The notes: generated by a model not told the origin, from the sequence alone. A DNA stretch of 54,096 nt from an uncultured Eubacteriales bacterium (GCA_934597725.1 CAKTSK010000014.1:1-54096), one strand, 5' to 3'; counted from the stretch's first letter, positions 8,419 to 19,522 are shown. A program made the numbers and translations.

Positions 8419-9648
8419 TCAGGCGCCGGCATCCTCCAGGGTGAGGGCCTGACTGGTGTTGAAGCTGTAGGAGTGACCATCGGTGGTCAGGATGATGGTG
8501 CCGCTCTTGCCAGTGCCGTAGACCGTGGTCCCCGCCTGGAACAGGCGCTGGAGGGTGGCCAGGGCGGGATGATGGTAGCTGTTGTTCAGGCCGTAGGAGA
8601 TCACGGCGGCCTCGGGCTTGACCACCGACAGGAACTGGGCGCAGGAGGACCCGGCGCTGCCGTGGTGGCTGACCTTCAGCACGTCGATGTCACCGAACAG
8701 GGGCAGCATATCCTGCTCCACCTGGTCGGAGATGTCGCCGGTGAAGAGGACCTGGATGTTGCCGCAGGTGAGCTGGACGATGGTGCTGCTGTCGTTGCTG
8801 TCGGTCCAGTGGTCGCCGGTCTCCAGAATGGACAGGGCGGCCATGGAGCTCAGGGCGATGATCCGGTCGGCGTCCTGGGAGACGGTGCAGCCGTTGGCCT
8901 GCACAGCGGCCCAGTAGTCCCGGTAGCTGGCGGTGTCGGCGGACTTGCCGCTGTCGATGACCTCGCCCACCTTGAAGGCTTTCAGCACGGCGTCCAGGCC
9001 GCCCACATGGTCGGCGTCGGGGTGGGTGGCGATGAGATAGTCCAGAGGACCGTCCACATAGGCCTGGAGATAGCCGACCACGTCCTGTCCGGCGCGGTTG
9101 TCACCGCCGTCGATGAGGACCTCGGTCTCGCCGCAGTCAATGAGGATGCTGTCTCCCTGGCCCACGTCCAGGAAGTGGACCCGGAGCAGACTGCTGTCGG
9201 TGGAGACCACGACGGTCTTGTCCGCCTCGTTCCAGGTGACCAAGGCCCCGAAGGCTTCCAGCACCGGGCGAATGGGCAGATAGGTACGGGTGTTCACCAC
9301 CTGGGCGGTGGTGTCAATGGGCACCTGCTTGCCATTGACCAGCAGGTAAGGTTTTCCGATGGGGACGGCCACTTGGATGCCGTCCTTCTCGGCCACGGCG
9401 CTGCGGGTCGCGTCGTCCCAGTGGACGTCGCAGCCGAAGCTCTCCATGGTCAGCCGGAAGGGGACCAGCGTCCGCCCGGAGCCATCCAAAAAGGGACGGC
9501 CATATCCGTCGTCAAATAAGACCGGCGTACCGTTGATGACCACGCCGATGTTGTCGTTGTTGTCCGCGGCGGCCCCGGTGGGAAGGGGCAACAGGGACAG
9601 CAGAAGGATAAAGGTGAGGACAAAGGCCCCCATTCTCTTTCCCAGCAT
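8419..9648 (-). CDS. Secreted MBL-fold hydrolase with N-terminal copper-amine-oxidase-like domain
   Basis: 409 residues. The signal peptide runs over residues 1-27 (hydrophobic LTFILLLSLL, likely cleavage after TGAAA). Residues about 36-149 hold two copper amine oxidase N-type modules (LVPFRLTMESFG and YLPIRPVLEAFG), a domain common on Firmicute cell-surface proteins. Residues about 155-385 are a ComEC-type metallo-beta-lactamase domain: FLDVGQGDSILI, THPDADHVGG (209-214 HPDADH), FTGDI and KVSHHGS. ComEC-like extracellular MBL domains are proposed to process DNA or other phosphodiesters outside the cell. Here the domain is free of the ComEC channel. ATG at 9648 has GGAGGTG seven bases upstream. 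It is monocistronic between its own promoter and terminator. The substrate is unproven. Confidence 0.88.
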   Translation of the reverse strand: MLGKRMGAFVLTFILLLSLLPLPTGAAADNNDNIGVVINGTPVLFDDGYGRPFLDGSGRTLVPFRLTMESFGCDVHWDDATRSAVAEKDGIQVAVPIGKPYLLVNGKQVPIDTTAQVVNTRTYLPIRPVLEAFGALVTWNEADKTVVVSTDSSLLRVHFLDVGQGDSILIDCGETEVLIDGGDNRAGQDVVGYLQAYVDGPLDYLIATHPDADHVGGLDAVLKAFKVGEVIDSGKSADTASYRDYWAAVQANGCTVSQDADRIIALSSMAALSILETGDHWTDSNDSSTIVQLTCGNIQVLFTGDISDQVEQDMLPLFGDIDVLKVSHHGSAGSSCAQFLSVVKPEAAVISYGLNNSYHHPALATLQRLFQAGTTVYGTGKSGTIILTTDGHSYSFNTSQALTLEDAGA

Positions 9649-9708
9649 AAGGACACACCTCCAAACAGGTTTTTGGGCCGTATTGTAATACTGACCCAGG
9701 ATAACCTT

Positions 9709-9738
9709 ACTATACCATGAAGGGGCGGAACAGGTCAA
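9709..9738 (-). promoter_or_regulatory. Sigma-A promoter for the MBL-fold gene
   Basis: TTGACC (9733-9738), an 18-bp spacer and TATAGT (9709-9714), read on the minus strand, about 60 bases upstream of the start codon. Confidence 0.85.
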
Positions 9739-9896
9739 GATAGGAAGGGCCTTGGCGCTCGGATTTTTCCGGCGGGATGGGGAAACGCTGCGCGCCCGGC
9801 GGGAGGGTGCTGCCGTGAGGACGAGATGCACGCGGGGGATCGTTTCCATGGATGGAACGGATGCCCGGAAGGCAGCGGCGTTTGCCAGAACAGCAG

Positions 9897-9933
9897 GAAA
9901 AGGGCAGGCCCACCCCGCTGTTCGGGGTGGGCC
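9897..9933 (-). terminator. Intrinsic terminator after spoIVB
   Basis: An 11-bp stem, GGCCCACCCCG with CGGGGTGGGCC (9907-9917 with 9923-9933), is followed on the minus strand by TGCCCTTTTCC. The rest of the gap between this terminator and the MBL promoter holds nothing recognisable. Confidence 0.8.
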
Positions 9934-9965
9934 TTGCAAAGGGCGAGGGAAGCGCTGGCGCGGCC

Positions 9966-11030
9966 TCAGCCGCGCTGGGCCTGCCGGGCCTGGGCCAGCA
10001 TATTCTGGGCGAGGATGCCGTAGCCCCGGTCCGCGTGGTCCACCAGCACATGGGTGACTGCCCCCACCAGCTTGCCGTCCTGGAGGATGGGGGAGCCGCT
10101 CATGCCCTGAACGATGCCCCCCGTCCGGTCCAGCAGCCGGGGGTCGGTGACCCGGAGCATCAGGTCACGGGTGTCGGTGGTGTTGTCATAGACCTTGAGG
10201 ATCTCCACGGTGTACTCCTCCACCGTGGTGCCGGAGACGTTGGACAGGATGGTGGCCTGCCCCGGGTGGACCTCCTCCGGCCGGGCCACCGGCACAGGGG
10301 TGCCGGAGCAGGCGGCGGGGTCCTTCAAGCGGCCAAAGACCCCCTGCCTGGTGTTGGCAAACAGGGTCCCCAGGTCCTTGCTGGAGGAGAACGCCCCCCG
10401 CAGCTCCCCGGGCCGGCCGTCAGCGCCCTTCACCACGCTGGCCACCGAGGCCGGGGTGATGGCCCCGGACTGCAGCTTCATCAGCACCGCCGTGTCCACG
10501 TCGTTGATGCCGTGGCCCAGGGTGCCGAACAGGCCGGTTTTAGGCTCCACAAAGGTCAGGGTGCCGATGCCCGCCATGGAGTCCCGGATCCAGGCGCCCA
10601 GCTTGTAGCTGCCGTCGGCGCTGCACCGGGCGGCCCGGGTGGTCATGGTCTGGGTCTGCTCGTCCCGGAGAACGGTCAGTTCCATGGGCTGTCCGTCCAG
10701 CTCCTGGAGCAGGGCCTGGACGGTCTCGATGTCGTTGACCCTGGTCTGGTTGATGTGGGTGATCACATCCCCCTTTTGCAGGCCGCAGGCCCGGGCGGGG
10801 GAGGTCACCCCTTGGTCGGTGGTGATGTCCGACAGCCCCACCACCAGCACGCCCTGGGCAAAGAGCTTGATGCCCACGGCCCGGCCCAAGGGGATGACGG
10901 TGGTGGTCTCCGGTTCCTCCGCCGCCTGGGCGGCGGGGACCAGGGTGAGGGCCAGCAGGGCTGCTGCGACCAGCAGGACCAGGGCGCGAAACAGCGCGCC
11001 GGCCCCGGAGCGGGGTTTGATGTCCTGCAA
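9966..11030 (-). CDS. spoIVB: SpoIVB peptidase (S55), sporulation signalling protease
   Basis: 354 residues. SpoIVB is made in the forespore, crosses to the intermembrane space and cleaves SpoIVFA, which triggers pro-sigma-K processing. Order seen: N-terminal membrane segment (about 13-37), PDZ domain (about 55-125, with CGLQKGDVITHIN), then the S55 serine protease domain. Catalytic residues by motif are His in GTLGHGIND (about 173), Asp in RVTDPRLL (about 296) and Ser in GMSGSPILQDGK (about 311). TTG at 11030 is chosen because GAAGGAGAGGTGA sits just upstream; an ATG 84 bases earlier lacks an RBS. It is divergent from the TSCPD gene. Its presence shows the organism has a complete-type endospore programme, or descends from one that did. 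Confidence 0.95.
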   Translation of the reverse strand: MQDIKPRSGAGALFRALVLLVAAALLALTLVPAAQAAEEPETTTVIPLGRAVGIKLFAQGVLVVGLSDITTDQGVTSPARACGLQKGDVITHINQTRVNDIETVQALLQELDGQPMELTVLRDEQTQTMTTRAARCSADGSYKLGAWIRDSMAGIGTLTFVEPKTGLFGTLGHGINDVDTAVLMKLQSGAITPASVASVVKGADGRPGELRGAFSSSKDLGTLFANTRQGVFGRLKDPAACSGTPVPVARPEEVHPGQATILSNVSGTTVEEYTVEILKVYDNTTDTRDLMLRVTDPRLLDRTGGIVQGMSGSPILQDGKLVGAVTHVLVDHADRGYGILAQNMLAQARQAQRG

Positions 11031-11146
11031 AAAATCACCTCTCCTTCTGGGTTTTTGCGCGCCAAAAACGCGCAGACTTACTATGACCCGTTTTGCACAA
11101 AAAAGAAGCGGCAAAGATACACAGGGCTTCCTGCCAGTGGGGGCGC

Positions 11147-11175
11147 TTGCTTTTTTTTGCCTGCTTTGCTAAGAT
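11147..11175 (+). promoter_or_regulatory. Probable sigma-A promoter for the TSCPD/Cys-rich gene pair
   Basis: TTGCTT (11147-11152), a 17-bp spacer and TAAGAT (11170-11175) lie 34 bases upstream of the TTG start. Confidence 0.6.
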
Positions 11176-11209
11176 GAAGCACAAAGACTGAAAAAGGAGG
11201 TGATCCCTT

Positions 11210-11485
11210 TTGACCATTGAATACAAAACCAAAGGGGTCTGCTCACAGAAAATGAAGGTGACGCTGGACGACGGCGTGATCCGCCATGCGGAGATCGTCG
11301 GCGGCTGCGCCGGCAACAGCCAGGGCGTGGCCCGGCTGGTGGAGGGGATGCGCGCCGAAGACGCCATTGCCAAGATCGCCGGCATCCGCTGCGGCTATAA
11401 GGCGACGTCCTGTCCCGATCAGCTGTCCAAAGCTCTGCGGATCGCCCTGGCCGAGGAGGCCAAGCGCAAGGAGCAGCACGCTTGA
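11210..11485 (+). CDS. TSCPD-domain protein, TIGR03905 type
   Basis: A 91-residue protein made of a single TSCPD domain, as found at the end of some ribonucleotide reductases. Here it is a stand-alone version of the kind common in Clostridia. The name-giving TSCPDQL is at about residues 65-71, preceded by GCAGNSQGVARLV and GIRCGYKA. The conserved cysteines suggest metal or Fe-S binding; the biochemical role is not established. The start is TTG at 11210, strongly indicated by AAAGGAGGTGATC immediately upstream, one of the best ribosome-binding sites in the window. It is followed 37 bases later by a cysteine-rich gene on the same strand, probably co-transcribed. Confidence 0.88.
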   Translation: MTIEYKTKGVCSQKMKVTLDDGVIRHAEIVGGCAGNSQGVARLVEGMRAEDAIAKIAGIRCGYKATSCPDQLSKALRIALAEEAKRKEQHA

Positions 11486-11522
11486 ATACAGAACGAACCA
11501 AACAGAAAGGAAACCGGAAAAA

Positions 11523-12176
11523 ATGGCAACGATGTTTTTTGGGGGCTGCACGCCCACGCTGGACCACCCCGAGGAGAGCCAAAAGCTGGCAGAGTACATT
11601 CGCGACAAGTATCAGGTGGACCCGGCGGGCTGCTGCCGGAAAAACCACCCCAAGCTGACGGACCAGGACACCGCCATTGTGGTGTGCAACAACTGCGCCA
11701 ACATCATTGAGGAGAGCGGCAAGGCCGACCACATCGACTTTGTCTGGGACATTCTGGACAACGACCCGGACTTCCCCTTCCCGGACTACCACGGGGAGAA
11801 GATGGCCCTGCAGGACTGCTGGATGGCAGTGGGCCGGGACAACGTCCACCGGGCCATTCGCTCCCTGCTGAAAAAGATGAACATTGAGGTGGTGGAGCTG
11901 CCCCAGAACCGGAACGACACCACCTACTGCGGCATGAAGCTCACCTCCCCCTGCATGGAGAGTGATGCCAAGCTGGCGCCCAAGCGCTATGTGGAGCAGG
12001 GGGCAGAGATGTTCCGCCCCATCCCCAAGGAGGAGAAGCCGGCCTACTTCCAGGAATATTGTGCCCAGATCCCCACGGAAAAAGTGGTCTGCTACTGCAA
12101 GTCCTGCCGGGGCGGGCTGCTCATGGGCGGCAAGCAGGCTTTCCACATCCTGGAGCTGCTGTTCCCCAAGGGATAA
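11523..12176 (+). CDS. Cysteine-rich protein resembling heterodisulfide-reductase B / CCG-domain proteins
   Basis: 217 residues, soluble, with many cysteines in clusters: GCCRKNH (about 36-42), VVCNNCANII (about 54-63), DCWM, YCGMKLTSPC, and CYCKSCRGG near the C-terminus. The spacing recalls the cysteine-rich (CCG) domains of HdrB and LutA-type Fe-S oxidoreductases, but the canonical CX31-38CCG pattern is only partly matched, so the family call is tentative. ATG at 11523 follows AAAGGAAACCGG. It sits after the TSCPD gene, which is also cysteine-based, hinting at a shared metal or redox role. A bidirectional terminator follows. Confidence 0.7.
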   Translation: MATMFFGGCTPTLDHPEESQKLAEYIRDKYQVDPAGCCRKNHPKLTDQDTAIVVCNNCANIIEESGKADHIDFVWDILDNDPDFPFPDYHGEKMALQDCWMAVGRDNVHRAIRSLLKKMNIEVVELPQNRNDTTYCGMKLTSPCMESDAKLAPKRYVEQGAEMFRPIPKEEKPAYFQEYCAQIPTEKVVCYCKSCRGGLLMGGKQAFHILELLFPKG

Positions 12177-12203
12177 CGCCTTCTGCCTTGCCATGAAAAC
12201 AAA

Positions 12204-12250
12204 CCAGGGGTCTCGCTGCGTCGCAGACGCGCGAGACCCCTGGTCTGTTT
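12204..12250. terminator. Bidirectional terminator between the Cys-rich gene and the mreB-like gene
   Basis: The long inverted repeat CCAGGGGTCTCGC / GCGAGACCCCTGG is flanked by TCTGTTTTG on the plus strand and TTTGTTTTC on the minus strand. It therefore serves both convergent genes. Confidence 0.85.
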
Positions 12251-12259
12251 TGTGGGCAT

Positions 12260-13297
12260 TCAGCCGGTCAGCTGCCGCCGCTGGGAGAGATTCAAGACCC
12301 CTTCCTGCCGGCGGGACAGGGTGGGGAGGGCCTTTTCCAGGCCCAGCGCCACGGCTTGCAGCGGGTCCTCCGCCCGGTGGGCGGGGATGCCGGTCCGGTG
12401 GGCCAGCAGGTCGTCCATCCCCCGCAGCAGACTGCCGCCGCCGGTGAGCAGGATGCCGCTGACGGCCACGTCAGCGGCCAGCTCCGGGGGCGTGCGTTCC
12501 AACACCGTCTGCACGGCGGCGGCGATGGCCTCGGCCACCGGCGCAAAGGCCTCCGCCGTCTCGGCCCCGGACAGGACCACCTCCCGGGGCAGGCCGGTGC
12601 TGAGGCAGCGGCCCTTGACCGCAAGGGTCTCCTCTCCCGGGCCGGAGACCTGGCCGATGGCGCACTTGGCCTCCTCGGCGGACCGTGCCCCCAGAAGAAG
12701 CCCGTGCTTCTGGCGGACGTATTGGATGAGGGCCTGGTCCAGCTGGTCCCCGGCGGTGGTGAGGCAGGCCGAGGCCACCACCCCGCCCAGAGCCGCCACG
12801 GCCACGTCGGTGGTGCCGCCGCCGATGTCCACCACCATGTGCCCCTCGGGCTGCTGGATGTCGATGCCCGCCCCCAGGGCGGCGGCCAGGGGTTCTTCCA
12901 TGAGGTACACCCGGCGGGCCCCGGCCTGCAAGCCGGCCTCCACCACGGCCCGCTCTGCCACCTCCGAGATGCCGGAGGGGACCCCGATGAGCAGCCGCGG
13001 CTTCAGCAGGCGGCCGGGGGCGGCTTTTTGCAGAAACGCCCGGACCATGGCCTCGGCCACGGTGCAGTGGTCGATGAGCCCGTCCCGCAGCGGCCGCACC
13101 GCCACCAGGTCGCCCGGGGTGCGCCCCAGCATCTGCCGGGCCGCCTGGCCCACTTGCAGGACCTGCCCGGTGCGGCGGTCCACGGCCACCACCGCCGGTT
13201 CCTGGAGCAGCACCCCCTTGCCCCGCACCGCCACCAACACAGAGGTGGTCCCCAGGTCCATGGCGATGTCCCGACCGAAGCCCCCTTGCTTGTCCAT
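12260..13297 (-). CDS. mreB: MreB/Mbl-like rod-shape-determining actin homologue
   Basis: 345 residues, the usual length of MreB proteins (about 335-350). MreB forms membrane-bound filaments that guide peptidoglycan synthesis during elongation. The actin-fold nucleotide motifs are present: phosphate-1 DLGTTSVLVAV (about 14-24), phosphate-2 VVDIGGGTTDVAV (about 155), and adenosine motif LTGGGSLLRGMDD near the C-terminus. The EEPLAAALGAGI segment is typical of MreB. No mreC, mreD or minD follows; the gene stands alone at the end of a repair-gene run. This makes it a probable secondary paralogue (Mbl/MreBH class) rather than the main mre operon copy. A hairpin separates it from comF upstream. 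ATG at 13297 has GGGAG close upstream. Confidence 0.88.
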   Translation of the reverse strand: MDKQGGFGRDIAMDLGTTSVLVAVRGKGVLLQEPAVVAVDRRTGQVLQVGQAARQMLGRTPGDLVAVRPLRDGLIDHCTVAEAMVRAFLQKAAPGRLLKPRLLIGVPSGISEVAERAVVEAGLQAGARRVYLMEEPLAAALGAGIDIQQPEGHMVVDIGGGTTDVAVAALGGVVASACLTTAGDQLDQALIQYVRQKHGLLLGARSAEEAKCAIGQVSGPGEETLAVKGRCLSTGLPREVVLSGAETAEAFAPVAEAIAAAVQTVLERTPPELAADVAVSGILLTGGGSLLRGMDDLLAHRTGIPAHRAEDPLQAVALGLEKALPTLSRRQEGVLNLSQRRQLTG

Positions 13298-13349
13298 ACT
13301 CCCTACGCCCCTTCCTGTGGTTGTCTGGGTTCGAGTATAGCGGAAACGA

Positions 13350-13385
13350 CAAGAGACTTTCCCGCGAAACGTGGGAAAGTCTCTT
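13350..13385 (-). terminator. Hairpin between comF and the mreB-like gene
   Basis: A 13-bp inverted repeat, AAGAGACTTTCCC / GGGAAAGTCTCTT, is followed on the minus strand by GTCGTTTCC. The U-tract is poor, so it may only attenuate. A TATACT box (minus strand, 13334-13339) lies just beyond it without a matching -35. Confidence 0.5.
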
Positions 13386-13393
13386 GGTTTTCT

Positions 13394-14056
13394 TCAGGGG
13401 TGGTGGCTGGGCGTGCGGCACAGCGCGGCGGCCACCACCTCCGCCGCCCCGGCCTGCCGTAAGGTCCGGGCGGCTTCGTTCAGGGTGGCCCCGGTGGTGA
13501 GGACATCGTCGATGAGCAGCACCCGCCGGCCGGCGGCCCGGTCTGCCGTTGGGGCCGGGGCGTAGACCCCCGCCACGTTGTCCTGCCGCTGCCGTCCGTC
13601 GGTCAGGGAGGATTGGGGGCGGTTGTTGACCTGTTTCACCAGCAGAGGCACCGCTGTGGTGCCCAACGCCCGCGCGGTCTCCTGGGCCAGCAACTGGGCC
13701 TGATCATAGCCCCGCTTTTTCAAAGTCTGCCGGGAGACGGGGACCCAGGAGATCAGGTCATAGCGCCCGGTCAGATGGGGGCGGATGGCCTCCGCCAGCA
13801 GGGGACCGTAGGCTTTGGCATAGCCCCGTCGGCCCGAGAATTTATAGCGCAGCAGGGAGGCCCTCAGATCATCCCGATACCAGCCGGCGCAGACACAGCA
13901 GCGGAAGTCCCGGCCTGGAAAGACCGCCTGCTCTGGCGGCAGCCAGAAATCCGCCTGCCGGCAACGGGGACAGGGCGTGTCCGCCGGCCCCGGCTGGCCG
14001 CAGATGGGACATTTGGGGGGAAAGAAGAGATCCAGCAGTAGGGAACGCAGAGACAT
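13394..14056 (-). CDS. comF: ComF-family amidophosphoribosyltransferase-like protein
   Basis: 220 residues. ComF proteins assist DNA uptake during natural competence, and a phosphoribosyltransferase fold is predicted. The N-terminal zinc-ribbon CPICGQPGPADTPCPRC (about 16-32) and CCVCAGWY (about 53-60) are followed by a PRTase domain with the PRPP loop VLLIDDVLTTGAT (about 178-190). The ISWVPVSRQTLKKRGYDQAQLLA stretch is diagnostic of ComF. It lies 15 bases after recD2 and is probably co-transcribed with it. No comFA helicase or other competence genes are visible, so a role in uptake is inferred from the family only. Confidence 0.92.
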   Translation of the reverse strand: MSLRSLLLDLFFPPKCPICGQPGPADTPCPRCRQADFWLPPEQAVFPGRDFRCCVCAGWYRDDLRASLLRYKFSGRRGYAKAYGPLLAEAIRPHLTGRYDLISWVPVSRQTLKKRGYDQAQLLAQETARALGTTAVPLLVKQVNNRPQSSLTDGRQRQDNVAGVYAPAPTADRAAGRRVLLIDDVLTTGATLNEAARTLRQAGAAEVVAAALCRTPSHHP

Positions 14057-14071
14057 GGCAGGGTCCTCCTG

Positions 14072-16294
14072 TTACGGATGTCGGGCCAGCCTGGCCCGCA
14101 GGCCGCTGTAGCGGCGCTGCTGGCGGTCGTTGGCGGCCATGTGGGCCAGGACCTGATCGTCGCCCACCACCACCAGCAGCTCCTTGGCCCGGGTCATGGC
14201 GGTGTACAGCACCCCGCGGGTCAGGAGCATGGGCGCGGCCTCGACAGCCGAGAGGACCACCGCCCGGTATTCGCTGCCCTGGGACTTGTGGACGGTGATG
14301 GCGTAGGCCGGTTCCAGCTGGCTGAGCATGTCCGCAGTGTAGTTGGCCCGGTGGCCCTCAAAGTCCACGGTGACCAGCCCGCTGGCGGGGTCGATGGCGG
14401 CGATCCGGCCGATGTCCCCGTTGAAGATCCCCATGCCCACGTCGCTGCCGTTCTCGTCCTCCCACAATACATCGTAGTTGTTTTTCACCTGCATCACCCG
14501 GTCGCCCTCCCGGAAGAGCAGGTCCCCGAAGGTTTTTTCCTTCTTGTCGGGGGCCGGCGGGTTGACGGCCTCCTGGAGCATCCGGTTCAGCGAGACGGTC
14601 CCCGCCGTCCCCTTCCGGGTGGGGGAGAGGACCTGGATCTGTCCGGCCGGGATGCCCATGTTCCGGGGCAGGCGCTGCCGGCAGAGGGAGACGATGGTCT
14701 CCGCCGCCGCCGCCGGATCGGTCCGGCGCAGGAAGAACAGGTCCCCGGCGGGGGTGTTGACCAGCTCCGGGCATTGGCCCTGGTCCACGGCCCTGGCCCC
14801 CCGGATGATGGCGGAGGCGGCGGCCTGCCGGAAGATCTCCGTCAGGCAGAGGGTGGGCAGGCGCTGGGCCCGGATGAGATCCGAGAGCAGGTTGCCCGGC
14901 CCCACAGAGGGCAGCTGGTGGGGGTCGCCCACCAGCACCAGGCGGCAGCCGCCCGGCAGGGCGGCCAGCAGGGCCTGCATGAGCACCAGGTCCACCATGG
15001 AGGCCTCGTCCAGGATCACCGCGTCGGTGTCCAGGGGGTCCTGCTCGTTGTGGGCGAAGGAGAGCCCGCCGGTCTGGTTGTCGTAGCGGGTCTCCAGCAG
15101 CCGGTGGATGGTGGAGGCCTCTGCTCCACAGGTCTCGGAAAGCCGTTTGGCCGCCCGGCCGGTGGGCGCGGCCAGGGCGGTGTGCAGCCCCAGGTGATCG
15201 AACAGGGCCAGGATGCCCCGCAGCGAGGTGGTCTTGCCGGTGCCCGGGCCGCCGGTGAGGAGCATCACCTGCTGCCGGGCGGCGGTGCGGACGGCCTCGG
15301 CCTGGAGGGGGGCGTAGGTCAGCCCCTGCTCCCGCTGGATGCGCTCCAGCAGGCTGTCCAGGTCGTCCGGGGGACACAGGGCGGGGCCGTTCATGGCCAG
15401 CAGGGTGTTGGCCACATAGGTCTCGCAGTGGTGGAGCCGGGTCAGATAGCAGGCGTCCTGGCCGGCGATCTCCTCCCGGACGATCTTGTGCCGGGCGGTC
15501 AGATCGTCCAGCCGTTCCGCCAGCAGGGGCGGCTCGGCCCCCAGCAGCCGCTGGGCAGCGGCCAGGAGCTTCTCATAGGGGAGAAAGACGTGGCCGTTGT
15601 CCAGGTTGTGGGAGAGGATGTACAGCAGCCCGGCTTCCAGCCGCAGAGGGTCCCCGGCGTCCATCCCCAGCCCCTGGGCCAGCTTGTCCGCAGCGGCGAA
15701 GGGGAGGGACAGGGGGTCCTCCAGCAGCAGATAGGGGTCTGCCCGCAGGGCGTTGAGGGCCAGGTCGCCGTACCGGCGGTACAGGGGCATGGCCGCCGAC
15801 AGGGGCAGCCCGTAGGCCGAGAGAAAATCCAGCAGCCGGCGCATGGCCAGCTGCTGGCACAGAGAGCGGTGGATGGTCTGGGCGCGCTTGGGGCTGATCC
15901 CCCGCACCAGCGTCAGCTGCTGGGGGTCGGTCTCGATGACCGTCAGCACGTCCTCGCCGAAGGCGTCCAGCAGCCGCCGGGCCAGGGCGGCCCCCACCCC
16001 TTTCACCGCGCCGGAGGCCAGGTATTCCGCCAACGCCTTTTCCCCCACAGGCATCCGGCGCTCGACGATCTCCGCCTTGAGTTGGGTGCCGTAGGTGCTG
16101 TGGTGGGTCCAGCGGCCGTGGACGGACAGCCCTTCCCCGGGGTTGATGCCCGGCATGGTCCCCACGACGGTGACCTCCTCCGGGGCGTCGGGGCTTTCCA
16201 GGCGCAGGATGGTATAGCCGTTGTCCTCGTTGCGGTAGATCACCGCCGAGACGGTGCCGTCCAGCAGCACCAGATCAGAGGGAGAAGTATCCAT
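14072..16294 (-). CDS. recD2: RecD2-type ATP-dependent 5'-3' DNA helicase
   Basis: 740 residues, in the range for RecD2 (about 720-800). RecD2 works without RecBC and is linked to mismatch repair and replication-fork repair. Order: N-terminal OB-like region; helix-hairpin-helix domain around GAVKGVGAALARRLLDAFG and LVRGISPKRAQ; SF1 helicase core with Walker A LTGGPGTGKTTS, Walker B ILDEASMVD and motif VLVGDPHQLPSVG; and C-terminal motif VTVHKSQGSEY-like AITVHKSQGSEY with MTRAKELLVVVG. ATG at 16294 is preferred (AAGG six bases upstream); an ATG six bases earlier lies on the ribosome-binding site. Its start overlaps the previous small gene by 20 bases, indicating translational coupling. Confidence 0.95.
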   Translation of the reverse strand: MDTSPSDLVLLDGTVSAVIYRNEDNGYTILRLESPDAPEEVTVVGTMPGINPGEGLSVHGRWTHHSTYGTQLKAEIVERRMPVGEKALAEYLASGAVKGVGAALARRLLDAFGEDVLTVIETDPQQLTLVRGISPKRAQTIHRSLCQQLAMRRLLDFLSAYGLPLSAAMPLYRRYGDLALNALRADPYLLLEDPLSLPFAAADKLAQGLGMDAGDPLRLEAGLLYILSHNLDNGHVFLPYEKLLAAAQRLLGAEPPLLAERLDDLTARHKIVREEIAGQDACYLTRLHHCETYVANTLLAMNGPALCPPDDLDSLLERIQREQGLTYAPLQAEAVRTAARQQVMLLTGGPGTGKTTSLRGILALFDHLGLHTALAAPTGRAAKRLSETCGAEASTIHRLLETRYDNQTGGLSFAHNEQDPLDTDAVILDEASMVDLVLMQALLAALPGGCRLVLVGDPHQLPSVGPGNLLSDLIRAQRLPTLCLTEIFRQAAASAIIRGARAVDQGQCPELVNTPAGDLFFLRRTDPAAAAETIVSLCRQRLPRNMGIPAGQIQVLSPTRKGTAGTVSLNRMLQEAVNPPAPDKKEKTFGDLLFREGDRVMQVKNNYDVLWEDENGSDVGMGIFNGDIGRIAAIDPASGLVTVDFEGHRANYTADMLSQLEPAYAITVHKSQGSEYRAVVLSAVEAAPMLLTRGVLYTAMTRAKELLVVVGDDQVLAHMAANDRQQRRYSGLRARLARHP

Positions 16295-16634
16295 GGTCAT
16301 CCTTCCTTTTCAGGATCAGAGTGGCCTCTTCTGCCGGGCAGAAGAGGAGGGCGGGGTCCCGGCGCAGCAGGGTCTGCACCAGCGCCTGCCCGGCAGGGGT
16401 CAGGCCGGCGTCCACGATGAGCAGGGTGAACCGGCCCAGGCGCTCCTCCCGCAGCCATTGCAGGTGGCGCAGGGTGTGCTCCAGCCCGTCGCCGTCCCCG
16501 GCGGCGGGGAGGACGGCAAAGACGGGGATCGTCCCCTGCTGGGCCGGGGCGATCAGATGGAGAAAGAGCAGCCGGTTGACCACCAATAGCAGCACGCCGC
16601 ACAAAATCGCCGTGAGAATTTCCACAGGCAGCAC
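16275..16634 (-). CDS. Small single-pass membrane protein of unknown function
   Basis: 119 residues. One N-terminal transmembrane helix (about 5-27, ILCGVLLLVVNRLLFLHLI) is followed by a soluble tail of mixed alpha/beta character (TIPVFAVLPAAGDGDGLEHTL, then FTLLIVDAGLTPAGQAL). The VFAVLPAAG...LLIVDAGLT pattern faintly resembles the first strands of a GT-A glycosyltransferase, but the protein is far too short to be one. I do not recognise a named family. It lies between uvrA (41-base gap) and recD2 (20-base overlap), so it is translated with the repair genes. A DNA-repair role is only suggested by location. Confidence 0.75.
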   Translation of the reverse strand: MLPVEILTAILCGVLLLVVNRLLFLHLIAPAQQGTIPVFAVLPAAGDGDGLEHTLRHLQWLREERLGRFTLLIVDAGLTPAGQALVQTLLRRDPALLFCPAEEATLILKRKDDHGYFSL

Positions 16635-16675
16635 CTCCAGCCCAGTCTATGCCCGGCGGGGCCGGCGGGTGCCGG

Positions 16676-19501
<2,826 letters not shown>

Positions 19502-19522
19502 AAACGGATGCCTTTCTTTGGC

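Noticed and set aside
11079..11085. CATAGTA on the minus strand upstream of spoIVB as a sigma-G -10 element
   Set aside because: The -10 matches, and sigma-G control of spoIVB is expected from the family, but no GNATR-type -35 lies 17-18 bases upstream, so it is not claimed.
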